Assembly: GCF_005239225.2 (NCBI RefSeq)
Contig: NC_133297.1
Span: 1,682,392 to 1,746,391, forward strand
Length of the DNA stretch: 64,000 nt
Reading direction: 5' to 3'
From: Populus alba
Lineage: Eukaryota; Streptophyta; Magnoliopsida; Malpighiales; Salicaceae
The translations under genes and the position numbers were made by a program. Below, one piece after another: positions 36,101 to 49,000 of the stretch. Within the stretch, counting starts at the first letter, position 1. Each line of letters starts with the position of its first letter. Below the pieces are notes generated by a model. It ran no database searches, had not been told where the DNA came from, and saw only the letters and a list, made by a program, of their open reading frames with translations.

Positions 36101-37264
36101 ATGGGTGTAGGATGCCTGAATCAACTGCTGAAATTATGAAAGGTTTGCGCTGTTACTTTGACAAGGCCTTACCAGCAATGCTTCTGTATAAAAGTGAGCG
36201 GCAACAGTATACTTACGCAATTAGAGATGATGTTTCTCCCTCAATGGTATATGGTGCTGAGCATCTATTACGCCTCTTTGGTATGTTCTTTGCTGTGGGA
36301 AAAAATAAATCGTGTTTTCTTTTTATCAAAAATAGCTTTGAAAACTGTGTTTGGTTTCCTTTGTCCACATTTTTTAAATCAGTGAGCTAGAAACTTGTCT
36401 TCTGGCAATAGATGTAGCATCCAATTCTATGCAGCACTGGTTTTCACAGGATGCTTCTTGCTGTTCATACTAGTACTTGATACATTTGTCTGTACACAGG
36501 CCTCGAGAAGTATAGCATGGTGGTACTGAGATTTATTGGAAATACAGATGCTGAAATACACTAGCTATCTATCTCAATTTATTGTGCTAATATTATCCTT
36601 GTTGCATTTTCAGTTAAGTTGCCAGAGTTATTGGTTCATGCAAACATTGAAGAGGAGACACTGGCAGAGTTGCACCAAAAATTGGTTGACTTTCTGAGGT
36701 AGGAACTTCAATCATTAATAAATCCTTATGGCTGGACTTATGCTCTGTATTTACTACCTTTATTTGGGTTTGAGTTTCCCGAGATACTGATTGATCAAGA
36801 GCAAAAGATAGTTGGATCAGAAGTCTAACTTGGACTAGCTGCACCATGATGTCTGCAATACATTTTTTTAGACTCGCTGACAACCATGAATTCCAAGCTC
36901 ATGTCATCTTTTTGTGGCAATTAGAAATCTATATTATCACAGAAATTAAGTCCAACTAATAGTCTCAGAAGAATTAACTTCGTTTACTGTTGTGTGTAAT
37001 TCCAACTGTTGAACTTCATTGGAACAAATAGAATTCAAGTGATGTAGCTTGCATTGTGTATGTTTCTGGAAAATTATTTCAGATAATCAATGTCTATGAT
37101 GCTTCAGTTTCATGTTTTTATTTTTTTCATTTAGGAATTCCGTCATACTGATATACTGTCTATTTTCATGCAGGTTTCTACAGAAGAATCAGACTGCTTT
37201 TTTCCTCTCTAGATACCATGTCCCAGAAGATTCTGAAGCAAACACCATCAAACAAGATCACTAG
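33108..37264 (+). CDS. MRG-family chromatin protein (MORF4-related, MRG1/MRG2-like)
   Basis: Ten exons with GT-AG borders that keep frame throughout: 33108-33299, 33395-33448, 33556-33569, 34133-34278, 35086-35126, 35300-35404, 35774-35853, 36111-36280, 36614-36698, 37174-37264. The product is 325 residues. The N-terminus is acidic and Ser/Thr-rich (1-42). A chromo-barrel domain spans about 46-102 ([30 protein letters not shown]) with its aromatic residues intact. A basic GRKRK patch (about 139-143) is a likely nuclear signal, and the C-terminal MRG domain (about 155-320) contains [20 protein letters not shown]. Known MRG proteins read H3K36 methylation and recruit histone acetylation machinery, for example in flowering-time control. 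The third exon is only 14 nt and encodes the GWNK turn. Confidence 0.93.
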
Positions 37265-40200
37265 GTTGGGGGCATAAGGATGTCAATTGTACATAATACA
37301 CCATCAAATACAACTGAACCATTTTAATCTATCCCCTTTCTAAGTTAAAAACTTCTGAGATTCAAGTGCTTGTCATTCACTTGCGAACCCTTTTGTGAGA
37401 ATCCAGTAGTTACTTAAACTAAATTGATTATCTAGATGGTATATGTCAACTATCTTTAGCTATCTTGTCTTGCAAGGTACGCAGGAGGCCGCGCCCAACT
37501 TTATTAGAATCTCTTTCACTACCTAGCAAGAGAGAGTTAGGTTTGGAATGAGATTGTCATTTCCAAATTGTTTTTCTTTAGTCGACTTCAGTGTGTGAAG
37601 GAATTGCATCTCGTTGAGAGACTTTTGAAAAATCTAAGAGAGTTGTGTTTAAATCAATGCTCAGATTTTCATCTTCCTCGTTAAATTTCAAGACAATGAG
37701 ACTCGTGTAATGCTCAATTTGTCTAACAGTAGTGATAAGAATATTCTCCTGTAGCCCAAACTATTCTTCTATTTTCTCTGTATTGGTAATTACTCTCTGA
37801 ATACTCTAGAATCTCTCGACAAGCACTATTTTATATGAAATGTATACTCGAATTTACATAACTAAGTCAACGTATCCAAATCTTTTGAAACCGGTGCCAG
37901 CAAAAGGGTATCTTGTTTAAGAACTTGGGGTTATGATCGGGCCTAGCCATGAATCAGCACGCCTAGAAGAGTAGTTGCTTTGACTTCTGGACGGGATAAG
38001 ACAATTTTTGTTGATTTGGAAGGTGTTTGGATCTGCTGCTGCGGCTGCGGTTGGCATCAAAAGTTATTGTAAAGTGTTTGGTAAATACTAACCATATTTT
38101 TTTTAACGTGGGCCCCCCTTCAAAACTGAGGTTAGACCTCAGTTTTTGAAAAGCAAAAAACAATTGCTTTTTGTTGCTGTGTTCTCCTCTCTCTCACACC
38201 GACATTGTATAATTTTAATTAACATTGCAAAACTTTCCCGTTGGAGAGCCCATCTTCCCCTCTGCTCCCAATTTTTTCTAATTTCTTGGTTTTCATTGGT
38301 TGGTGAGAATTCAATAAGTTTTTTTTTGTAATAACAGCAACAAAACATATATTGCTTATGCTATTATAATTTATTTGTATAAAGCTTTTTTATTGAGTGG
38401 TTATATTTAGAGGTAATTTTTGTTAGAGATAATATATAAATTTTTGTTTTTTAAAAATTAGTTTAAAAATTATAATAACGTACCATTTATGAAGCTTCTC
38501 CAGAGGGTAGCTTCTCCGAAGTTCGAAGAACAAGATTGCCGGATGCCACTGTTTAGTGTAGTTGGAGTTGCACTCGAGAGAGGGAAGTTGAATATTGCCC
38601 CGCATGATCAAAGCAAGCAGAGAAAAAACAGTTCCAGTTTTCAGCAGGGAAAACCTGAGAGCCTTTTGCATTAACTGGGCGACTATTTTCCATCCAAACT
38701 ATTGTTGGAAGCTGAAAGCTTTGTCCCCTACAGAAAATTAGAACCCTGCAGAGAAAATACCATTCTCTGAAACAAAAACATCGTTTGATTTCTCATTTGA
38801 CAGGGATGGGTATTGTTGAAGAGAATCTATGGTTTGCAGAAGAGAGCTGAAAAGACAGAGAAGGCCATTAGTAATTGCATTGCCATTAACTTCAAGTACT
38901 TTTATCCAAGGAAGGATTTACTTTTACATGAATAAAACTTTTAGTATTGGATGATTTCTCAACCTTAAATTTTTATTTTTATTTTTATTTTTGTCGAATA
39001 ACTAGTATTAGAAAAATCAAACGGTTTGGGTCATTTTTTATTGCATTTCATCATTATTTTCTTTTATTTTGTTGCTGTGACTTGCTTGTTGACAATGTCT
39101 GGATATGAACTGTGCAACATCAATTTTCACCTTAAAAATAAAGATAAAAACGTAGTTGTTAAGCCTAGTTGTTTTTACCAAGTCAACTCATAAAACTTAT
39201 CCATCCCGACCTAACCTAGATGTATTTCAAGTTAAATAAAAAAATATTAACATTGTAAAATTTAATAAACTAGCCGAGTTAACTAAAACCTGATAAAATC
39301 TGATTCATCTAATTAAATTAATCCGTAACCAAATTCACTCGACTGGCTCCAGCCTAGAAAAAATAAAGCAGAAAAAAAGAAGAGAAAGCAACCTGTTTTA
39401 AAAAGAAGGATAATTGATTGTGTGATACTTCTCAAGGTTGAAGATATTTTAGTAGAGTATCTGTGGAGCTGTTTCCCTGGATGCTCTAAATGAATGAACA
39501 GTAATCGGAAACATCCTCAAATTAAGCACCAGCTTCCAAGTACCCATCCAATCAATGCATCCACCGAATCTTCAAATGTTTTTTTCTTACCGTTAATTAA
39601 GTGGGAGTCATCAACCACAAGCAGCAATCTCAATCCTTCCAACCTGGTTAAAACGAACCCGAAAGACGCCACCTAAAAGTCCAACACAAAACTCCAAAAA
39701 GTGTAATTTATTTATATTTATTTTTAAAAAATCTTGTTTGATAGATCGTGAGAACGGTTAAAATTATTATTCAAGTTTTTTTATAAATTCAGAAATTCAA
39801 TTAAGATAATGTTTTAAGATTTTCGGTTCTAATTACCGTCTCAAGTTTATATCCTATCTAGTTTATTTTTTCTTCGAAATATAAAAAGATTTATTACCAT
39901 TCTGAATTTATCCTTAAAATTACCAGGTACAACCCCTTAATCATCCTCATCAAGCAAGCCAACAACCAAACAAAATCATTCGGTCTGAGTTCTTTCTCCC
40001 TTTCCAAAGGAAAAACAAAATCATCTTTTGGTTTTTCTTTCTGTATACAAACAAAAACGGTTGTGTCCTTTCGGGGCGTCACTTTACTTGAGTGCAGGCC
40101 ATTTAATTCCATTCCTTGAATTTAAATTAAAGATTAAAAAAAATAAAATGCAAGATCGTTTTTTTTTTTTTTCAGTTTATATTCAAAAGAAATTTTGTTC

Positions 40201-40453
40201 CTTCGAGATCCTCTTCTTCTCTGCCGAAGAAAACTGCTCTGTACACTACCAAAATTATTACTTCTGTATAAAGCAACGATTAAAGCAACTTTAAAGAAAA
40301 CAAATTAAAAAAAAAAAAAAAAAAACAAGAGTTTTTTTCTCCTTTTTGCCCTCCTCTCTCATTCTCTCTCCGAGTCAACTCAGCTGCTTCATCATCATGC
40401 CCAGATGATCATGATCATGGCCGTCACTAACAATCTACTTCTCTTCTGCTTGG
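37265..40453. other. Intergenic between the MRG and MYB genes
   Basis: The 3' flank of the MRG gene, then a GTGTTTGG-type transposon-like patch beginning near 38020 with a strong hairpin at 38122-38146. From about 39890 to 40450 lies the 3' UTR side of the minus-strand MYB gene, with an A20-type homopolymer near 40308-40325. No further gene recognised. Confidence 0.45.
38122..38146. repeat. Perfect 11-bp inverted repeat with 3-nt loop
   Basis: Arms AAAACTGAGGT and ACCTCAGTTTT separated by TAG. It lies inside a segment that starts with GTGTTTGG-like wording typical of hAT-type MITEs, so it is probably the fold of a miniature transposon and not a terminator. Confidence 0.6.
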
Positions 40454-41389
40454 CTACTCGATTCTGCTAATACCAATTCGTTTAACCACAGCGTTCCTTA
40501 TAGCCTCTGTTCCCAAACAGAGCCCATTTTGCTCAAACCCAGACATATAGTTCCTCACTTCCTTCCTTATCATATCTTGCATGACTGCTAAAAACTCAGC
40601 ACTGAAAAACTGGTTCTCAAGTCGAGACCCAGGACTCTTCTGTTGCAGCAATGAAACTTGCTCCTGTTGCTGCACAGCCACTGCAGCTTGTGGGGGTGCA
40701 GCAGGTGTTTGCACCATAGGTGTCGGGTTAACAACATGGGATCCAGAACTTGAGCCAGAACCCGGAGTCTGACAAGTAATGGATCCAGGCAGAGACAGGG
40801 ATAATGAAGTCGGTGGATCGACGGTCGGAGAGGACACGTCAATCGACAAACTAGGTGGGACAAGAGAGGCGGTTCTGGCTGGCGGCCTGAAAACGGGAGA
40901 TGAATTCACGCCGGGTATACTTGAATCGCTCAAATCGGATCCGGATGGGCTACTCGGGTTCAAGTGGAGACCCGAACCCGCCCCGAGACTTGCGGATCTT
41001 TTAAGAGGCTGTTGTTGTGCGTCGTCGTTTAAGTCATCAAACATGGAAGAACATTTTCTCTTGAGGGTTGAGTTCCAGTGGTTCTTGATAGCGTTATCGG
41101 TGCGCCCATTGAGAAGGCGGGCGATGGTGGCCCATTTGTTGCCGATACGAGCATGGGCCCTGATGATCGTGTCATCTTCTTCTGCACTAAACGGTCTGTG
41201 CTCGACCTCAGGGGATAGCTGGTTGCACCATCGCAACCTGCATGATTTCCCAGATCGACCAGGGATTGATTTGCTTATCAGAGACCAGTTTCTTGGTCCA
41301 TAGGTTTGGACTAGTCTCTGTAACGCCTCGTCTTCTTCGGGGCTCCATGGACCTTTAATCCGATCCACATCTTTTCTCGTAGAAGCCAT
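40454..41389 (-). CDS. R2R3-MYB transcription factor, subgroup 22 (MYB44/MYB70/MYB73/MYB77 type)
   Basis: Intronless, 311 residues. R2 covers about 12-63 with Trp15, Trp35 and Trp54. R3 covers about 64-114 with Phe67, Trp86 and Trp105, including [19 protein letters not shown]. The subgroup-22 signature [15 protein letters not shown] follows at about 143-157. An EAR-like repression motif LSLSLP sits at 196-201, and a Gln-rich stretch at 239-250. The C-terminus has a conserved helix ([22 protein letters not shown], 261-282). Lack of introns is usual for this subgroup. Known members are nuclear, quickly induced by ABA, wounding and auxin, and repress PP2C genes or tune root growth. A TATA box lies about 95 bp upstream. 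Assignment to one exact orthologue is not possible here. Confidence 0.95.
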   Translation of the reverse strand: MASTRKDVDRIKGPWSPEEDEALQRLVQTYGPRNWSLISKSIPGRSGKSCRLRWCNQLSPEVEHRPFSAEEDDTIIRAHARIGNKWATIARLLNGRTDNAIKNHWNSTLKRKCSSMFDDLNDDAQQQPLKRSASLGAGSGLHLNPSSPSGSDLSDSSIPGVNSSPVFRPPARTASLVPPSLSIDVSSPTVDPPTSLSLSLPGSITCQTPGSGSSSGSHVVNPTPMVQTPAAPPQAAVAVQQQEQVSLLQQKSPGSRLENQFFSAEFLAVMQDMIRKEVRNYMSGFEQNGLCLGTEAIRNAVVKRIGISRIE

Positions 41390-41481
41390 GGATTGATTTA
41401 GAGATAAATTAAACCCTAAATTAAATATAAATTAGGAGGAGGGTTTTCTTTTCAAGTGGTGGAGGCAGAGCCTCGCCGTGG

Positions 41482-41487
41482 TTTATA
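41482..41487 (-). promoter_or_regulatory. TATA box of the MYB gene
   Basis: The minus strand reads CATATAAACC about 95 bp before the ATG. A second TATATATA run lies at about 41521-41531, further upstream. Confidence 0.5.
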
Positions 41488-43457
41488 TGAAAGAACAGTG
41501 AAAGGAGTGGAAGCGAGGGTATATATATATACACATGGAAGGGTTAGGGATGACTGGTTAAGCCGGTTATAATGACCGGTTATGGCCGTTAAAAGAGTGA
41601 GGATTCTTCCTGGCAAGGCAGTTACTAGTAAACAGCTGTCAAACTAACACGCGTCATCTCTTCGTTTATCTAACTTTTTGAAAAGTAAACAATAACAAAT
41701 ACTATCTAAAAAAATCCAAAAACAGAATAAATAAATAAATAAAAATATATTATTTAAAAAAACACGATCAATGCCGCAGTGCCGAACAGTGTTTCAATCA
41801 CTACTCACTTCCGCTCGAGATAGAAATAACTGATTTATCTGCAAGTGGCATTGTGCAGCTCGTCAAGTTCACACACAAATAGAGCCTATAATATAGAGGA
41901 GAAAACTAAAAATGCCTAACTGACATTCAAATCTTGAGATTTTTTTATTTTTAAGATTATATTGTTATTTGTTAGGATTGCGCAGTTATAACCAAATTAA
42001 TCTATAACAATCGAAGTATTATTAATATATATATATATATCTAATATAGATATTTTCAATGACATAATCCAAATTAAAATTAAAATTAATAAATCAACTA
42101 GTTAAACCAAATTTTGTTATTATATAATTAGTAATGTAGTGCAAAATATTTTTTAATTGAAAATATATTAGAATAAAAATTTATATATATATTAATATGA
42201 CAAAATTATATATAAAAAAAGTATCTAAAAAGTTAATTCCATATTTTTTTTAAAATAATTTTAGAAACATTTTAAAAACATGTCAACCACTGATTATAAT
42301 AAAAGGATTTTTCGAGGGAAAAAAAACGTGGGGATTAAGACATGGACGGGAGGGGGGATGTTAATGTGATTCTTATCCGCCAAGGAGAAAATAATATTAT
42401 TTTCTTAAAGAAAAGGCAAATAAAATGAGGGGTGACTTTGACCAGAGACAGGCTGGAGAGCATTTACGTCCGATGGATTTATTTTAAAATTGATTTAAAA
42501 TGAGAAGGGAGTGAAAAGGACGCACGGAAGTGGTGAGCTGGCATAAAACGACAAGAGTTGAGAAAGCAGAATCAGGGGACGAACGGTGCTTAAATCTTGT
42601 CAGTCTAGCCTGTCATGGGAGCCCCACTCGCCATTACCCTCTTCTCTAACGGCCTTCTCCCCCACCACTGCCACGTGCCAGTCACGCTCCTTTCCTTGCT
42701 GAACTGCCAAAACCGACTTGCGCTCTTATTTATTTATCATTTCTGCCTTTACGAGGCTTTCCCTGTTGTTTCGTTTCCTCCCCTCTTTGAATTTTGAACG
42801 ATGAAACACGGATCGCCCTTAGCGAGGCAGCAATAATAATAATAATTATTATTATTATAATTATAATCAAAACAATATTGTTTTCTGTCATATATTTTTT
42901 TTAAAAAAATCAATAAGTTGAGAGTTAACTGAGTCATTAAGTTAACCACGATTTTTTATTGAGTTAATCAAGATTTTTTTTTTCTATTTTTTTCAATCCA
43001 AACATGTCTTCTAATTGATCTTTCAGGCACGGGCTCGTCTATAACTCGTGCAGCGCGTCTTGTATCAAAATCTTGTACTTCTTTTTCTTCCTCGCTGTTA
43101 TTTCATGGCATATTATAAGATAAAAACCACGTGATCACATGATTATAAAAAAAACATGATTATATAATCTATATAAAAGAAAAATAAATCTTGAAAAGTC
43201 AAAGAATTAGGTTTGATAAGAGTATAATATAAAAATTAATTTAATTAAAGTACTAATATTATTGAAATGAATATCCACCAAACAAATACATATTCACGAA
43301 TAAAAAGAATATAAAGAAAAAGTTACAAGTTCGGTTATATCTTATGCATAACACACTTTTATTTAAAACATAATGATTCAAAAACCAAAACTTAATTACA
43401 ATTATATAATTTTATTTTTATTTATTAGGTATAAAAAAAAACATCATAAGCAATTCT
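41488..43457. other. Intergenic upstream of the MYB gene
   Basis: AT-rich. An (AAT)n-(ATT)n stretch at about 42830-42866 is self-complementary and could fold. Chance frames (for example 42615-42797) show no domain. Confidence 0.45.
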
Positions 43458-43473
43458 GGGGGGGGGGGGGGGG
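43458..43473. repeat. Poly-G tract (16 G)
   Basis: An uninterrupted run of sixteen G in otherwise AT-rich DNA. It could be a genuine mononucleotide repeat or an assembly/sequencing artefact. Confidence 0.85.
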
Positions 43474-43930
43474 AGCTCTAGATATCATATCTTGTCACAG
43501 CGAGTTATAAATTATGAGACACCATCCGCTAAAAAAAAATAATAATAATAATAGACACCATGCCGACAAAAGGTCCTTACGTTTTTAAGCAAGCATGGCA
43601 ACAAAATAGATTCATAATAACCGATGTTACCTCACACGTGACTAATAGCATACATTCGATGAATTTGATATTTTAATTTTGAATACTGGATTCGTCATTA
43701 AAAAAATTATTAAATTCATTTAAATACATCATGTTAATACAGAGATATACCTTATAAATAGAAACCAAATACACGCGAGTTGGAAATTGAATAACGCTTG
43801 TGAAATAAGTGATGAGTTCCAAAATATAAAAGGTTTGTAAAGTAAGTGATATTTGATAAGTTAAGATAATCATTAATTATGATAATAACAGATAATATAT
43901 GGTAAGTCAAGTAATCAACAAGCGTTGTAA

Positions 43931-44044
43931 TAGCATGTAGTGTTTAGCAAGCCATGTAATTGGTAATTATTATAGTAGCATGTGATGTCTGTTTAACCAT
44001 GTGATTGATGGTTGTGGTGGTAGTATGCGATGTCTGTTAAGTGT
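43931..44044. repeat. 45-bp minisatellite, about 2.5 copies
   Basis: Units start at 43931, 43976 and 44021 with TAGCATGTAGTG, TAGCATGTGATG and TAGTATGCGATG. The exact 45-bp spacing and shared internal text (CATGTGATTGATGGT / CATGTAATTGGTAAT) show a tandem origin. Noncoding. Confidence 0.75.
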
Positions 44045-44080
44045 TTTAGCTAATGAAAAAAAAAAACTATTCTTGAAAAA

Positions 44081-45039
44081 TTATATACACTAAAATATCA
44101 AACAAATACCAACCATTACTTTTACCTGATTCAAAATCTTCATAATCCATCAACAAATATAGGATATCACACCATCTTTATTTTTTTTTTCTTTTTAAAT
44201 CAACCATGTTTTAGAGTGTATTTGAAAGTATGTTTGTGGTTGCTTTTCAAAATACTTTTATTCAGAAATATATTCAAAATAATATTTTATTTTTAAAAAA
44301 TTATTTTTGATATTAGTTGCATCAAAATGATATAAAAAAATAAAAAATATATTAATTTTTCATTTCCAAAAAAAAAAAAAAAGCTCCCACATGTTTTTTT
44401 CAACTCTGGCCGCAACATAAACACAAACACCAGAACTAGTAATAAACTGTATATTTTAGTTTGTGCTCTTTCCAGGGAAGAAAAGAAGTGATATGCAAGA
44501 TCCGATTTTATACTTGAATACCCCCCCCCTCCTTTATCGATGTATTGGGTTTTAATATAATAAAAAAAAAAAATTTCAAAATTCATTTTTACACGGACAA
44601 GAAGAGAGAGGCTATATATCAATAAAAGAGTATAAAATAGGCGAATCAATTAACCAAGGGACCGAACTAAATAATACGAGCAAATTCAAGGACAAATAGT
44701 GTTATGAACCCACAGCTAAATTGAAAAAGGCTCTGGTTACAGGTACACACAGCTAAAAAAGAATTTATTCTTAAAATTAGTGCGTTCGAGAATATAATAG
44801 CTTCTGTTATTTTTGTGTGATTTGAAAGCTTTATTAACTTTATAGTTTTTAAGTGTTTTTTAATGGTTTTAACATGCCAATGAAAAAAAAATTTAAATTT
44901 TTTTAATATATTTTAAATAAAAAATATTTTTTTAAAAAATTACATACACTAAAATATCAAATAAATACCAACCATTACTTTTATATGATTCAAAATCTTC
45001 ATAATCCATCAACAAATATAAGATATCACACCATCTTTT
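44081..45039. repeat. 100-bp direct duplication at 859-bp spacing
   Basis: 44081-44180 and 44940-45039 share TAAAATATCAAA..AATACCAACCATTACTTTTA and TCAAAATCTTCATAATCCAT nearly letter for letter. Both are followed by AT-rich sequence with a TTTCAAA..TTTTT pattern like the MITE at 45311. This suggests duplication of a larger repeat-rich block. Confidence 0.8.
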
Positions 45040-45310
45040 TTATTTTTTAAATTATTCCATGTTTGAAGTTTTTTTAGGAAATATGGCTGTGATTATTTTT
45101 CAAAGTGTTTTTTTATAAAAATATATTAAAATAATTTTTTTATTTTTTATAAATTATTTTTGATATTAATACATTAAAATAATTTTTAAAAATAAAAAAT
45201 ATATTGATTTTTAAAATAAAAATCAAATATGCTTTAAGAAAACAATAGAGACGTGCATCATTGAAATTCCTTGATTAGGTAAATCCTGTATCCGTCACTC
45301 CCCACTCGAG

Positions 45311-45520
45311 AGTGTTTGGGAGTGTGGTAGCGGTTGCTTTTCAAATAGCTTTTCATGCCTGAAAAGCATGCCAATAATGTTTTTTTCATTTTTTAAAAAT
45401 TATTTTTAATATCAGCATATCAAAACGATTCAGAAAGTACAAAAAATCAATTTTAACAAAAAAAAAAAAAAAAAATGAATTTTTACAAAAAAGCTATTTG
45501 GACTACAGTGCCAAACAGCC
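45311..45520. mobile_element. MITE-like element with imperfect terminal inverted repeats
   Basis: The left end GTGTTTGGGAGTGTGG and the inverted right end CTGTTTGGCACTGTAG match at most positions. The interior contains GCGGTTGCTTTTCAAA and ATATCAGCATATCAAAACGATT. CTCGA occurs just outside each end (45305-45309 and 45520-45524), a possible short target repeat. Related text in inverse orientation is at about 62740-62870. No coding capacity. Confidence 0.6.
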
Positions 45521-45524
45521 TCGA

Positions 45525-46007
45525 AAAAGAAGAAGAAAAGGAGATGTAAAATAACATAGCAGAGGAGGAGCAGTAACCATTCAGAAAATGATAACGACAC
45601 TGTCTACCTTTATATGACAATACAGTACAATACCAGGGGTCCCTCCTCAAAGCAATTATTAAGTACAGCATACGATTGACGTACATGTTGAACTTCCCAC
45701 CCGCCACGTTATAAATTTTGACCCTTTATAAGGCCGCTTACAGAATCAACCCTCAGTTATTTTATTAAAAAAATATAAAACTATACTGTTTTGACAATAA
45801 AAAAAATTTTAAAAAAGAGGTAAGGAATTGAGAATCGGTTAATTTATTAAATCTATTTATATTAATATTGAGATTTTTACTGGTTTAGTCAAGTTTTTTT
45901 ATTTCAATACAGATTCAGTCAAAGTCTTGAATTTCGAGTTAATTTATTAAATCTATTTATATTTTTATAAGAATGATTTCCCACACCATTTTTCTTATAG
46001 GCTCTGA

Positions 46008-46086
<79 letters not shown>

Positions 46087-49000
46087 CCGAAGAAAAGCAG
46101 CAAAAACAGAAAAGCCTAAAGAGAGGAAAAAGAATGGGTGTTCTTATCTTCAATACGCAGTCGTTTTGTGGGAGATTGCTTTTTAAACCCGCACCCCTTT
46201 CCTGACACCCTACCTTACATGCATAACCACTCTCATTGCCCGCACGCGCCCACCTCTTACGTAAGCATGTCCTTTACTCGTACTTCCACGTGACCTCCTC
46301 CTCTGCACGAGTGCAACTCACGTGGCAACGGAAACGCGCAGTTTTTATGCACCTTTTGTATTAGGGGTGACTTGGTTCGTCTTTTGCGAGAATCGAAGCC
46401 ATGTTAAGTAGAGATTACTCTTCATTGCCCACTTATGGAATCTGGGAATGTCTAGAACCGGTTTTCCATTTTGATACCCATTCTGAAAAAAATAAGAAAT
46501 TATTTTTTCATGTTTACATTTACGATTTTGGGATTTAGATCTTGATATATAGATTGAATCTTTAGATAAACACCATGAATTGTAAGAAATCCCCTCCCTC
46601 TTCCCTCTTTTGAGTGTGATTTTTTAAAAAAATCAGGCAACATTATTAATTTCTTCCTTTATTTTTTTAAAAACCGATCTAGTTCAAGTTCCAATAAATT
46701 AGGTTTCATATCCATCCAAGAATTACCCTAAATCAACAAGCTTCCAATGGTATTAAGGGTCAACATGTTGTAATGCAGCATTGTTTCTGGTCAGTATGAG
46801 AGAAATCATCGAGCACAATATGGTCCCAGTAGTGGTGGGCATGCTTGAGGTTTGCCTTTTAGCAGCAATTATAATGCTTTGGATTCCTGCAATTGTGCCA
46901 TATGCTACAGATTTTTTGCGAAACATTGTGTCAGTCCATTTGGAAGTGCATCTTTTCTTCAGAATTATAGATAACTACAGATTAATCTGAGAATTAAAGA
47001 ATGGTCGAGGGATCTGGGCGAGTCACATGGTCTGGAAAGAGGAAGGATGTTTCCTCTCTCGCTCGAGCTCGTGATTTAAGTAATAGTCACTGACTCACTG
47101 GCTTAATATAATAAGATTATGAAGACCGCGAGGAAGCAAAGCTCCCATTTCTGGTCTCGGAAAGGCTAACCTTCGAATCCGAACAGACAGGAGAAAATAT
47201 TTGTTTCCATAATTTAAAGCAAGTGGCATCGTGCCTTGTTTGAATCCACAAGAGCATCACATAAAATAACAAGACGTTGAGAAGAAAAAGGTCCCAGAAG
47301 ATTGTACGCATGTGGGAGAAGAATAATAACCCAGGATTTAGCCCTCATGAAGCACTATGGTGCTTCGATTCCCTGGAACCAATTAGAAGATAATCATCTT
47401 TCTATAATTTTCATAGGAGCATTGAGTTATAATTAAATATTCAATTAAGCATATTTAAAGGGCACTAAATGCACTTTTCAAATGCATAATTTAATAGCAA
47501 GTAGCAACTCTTCTCTATTTTTTCTTTTAAATCATAATTAAACAATGTTGGATAGTCCTGTTAATATACATGGATAATGTTAAAATTCTATATGAGAATT
47601 TTATCGAAACATTATCTAAATTGATACAATTATTCTTTTTTTTTTTTTTTTTTGTATTTAAACAGGAACGATATCAAATTAGATATCTATGAATGTGCTT
47701 ATGGCTTCAAATTTTTAAGATTGTATAATGAAATATTAATAATCAAAATTGCTTTTTTATTAGTTGGAGACGCATTTTTGTATTACACCTATTCAGTTAA
47801 AACATCTTTATTTATCAATGATATTGATTTAAATGAATTAAGAAAAAAATTATTGTGACAGGAAAAGAATAAAAAACCAAATTGTAGATACATGTAAGAT
47901 AAACCCAAATTTAATAGATAAAAAAAAAAACACTCAATTTAATGTACTTGGACATAACAACTCCATGGACTTGTCTTAGGTAGTGTGTCTAGATACATTT
48001 TTCATCTCGAATGGGCTTAGACGATTTGTTCAAGCTTATTATATATTGTTTTTTTTTTTCTCTTTACAAAGTTACTGACTAAACATATAAAAGTCATTAC
48101 ATTTATTAAAATGAATTTTTTATTAGTACCGGTGACTAACCATCTTAACTTATCAAACATTATTAACTACCAGATATCAACTACTTAGGCTTTGCATAAC
48201 AAGTCACCATATACCTTGACTAAAAAAAAAAAATCAAATTACTTCAATTAAAAGGGTTACTGATTATCCAATTATTAACTTTATTTTTGAGCATCTTGAT
48301 AAACAAACACAAAGAGAAAAAAAAAAAAAAAACACAAACACACAACTCATAAAAAATGATAAGAGTATCTTCACCTAATATTTCTCTCCCAATTATATTT
48401 TTTTAAAAAAATTTAAAATGAGTTTAGAAAGTAATTAATAGTATACCACTAATTGCTCTTTAAATACCATAATTTTTTTTTGAAGTGGATACAATTTCTT
48501 TGTTTTTGTTTTCTAGTTTTACTTCTTAAAAAAGTTATTCAACATGCCTCTTAAATTAAAGTATACAATATGAAATTTTAATTACTGAAAACAAAAATAA
48601 TAAAAATCAAACAAATTGTAAGAAACCTTATAAATCTAAAGTTTTTGGTTAATTTTTGTTTTATCTCTTCTATAAACTTTAATAATGTTCTTTCCTTTTC
48701 TTTTTCTTTTGTTTTTTATAGTAACACATAACTTAACATAGTCTGTCTCTCTCTGTCTCTCTCATGAATTATTAAGGGTCCCACCCAGGAACATAGAGAC
48801 TTGTGAGAGTCCTAAATTTCTTCGTCCCAGCCGGGCAGTTAAATCATGCCGAACCAAGAAACAACACGTGGACACACAGATGACGACTGAACAGCCGATG
48901 CCCTAACCATATACCTGACAGTGCCACGGATGCCCTGTTAGAAGTAGAGGGTAATTGGCCATTTTATATATATATTTTTAATGTTTTGAATTGTTTTATG

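Noticed and set aside
40779..41303. A 174-residue frame antisense to the MYB gene
   Set aside because: Shadow of the MYB coding sequence; the minus-strand product has clear R2R3 repeats.
42830..42866. Terminator-like inverted repeat
   Set aside because: It is an (AAT)n-(ATT)n simple repeat; such sequence is self-complementary by composition.
46781..46990. Possible small membrane protein
   Set aside because: Hydrophobic stretch in one frame only, no good start context, no family recognised; could also be a decayed exon in another frame.
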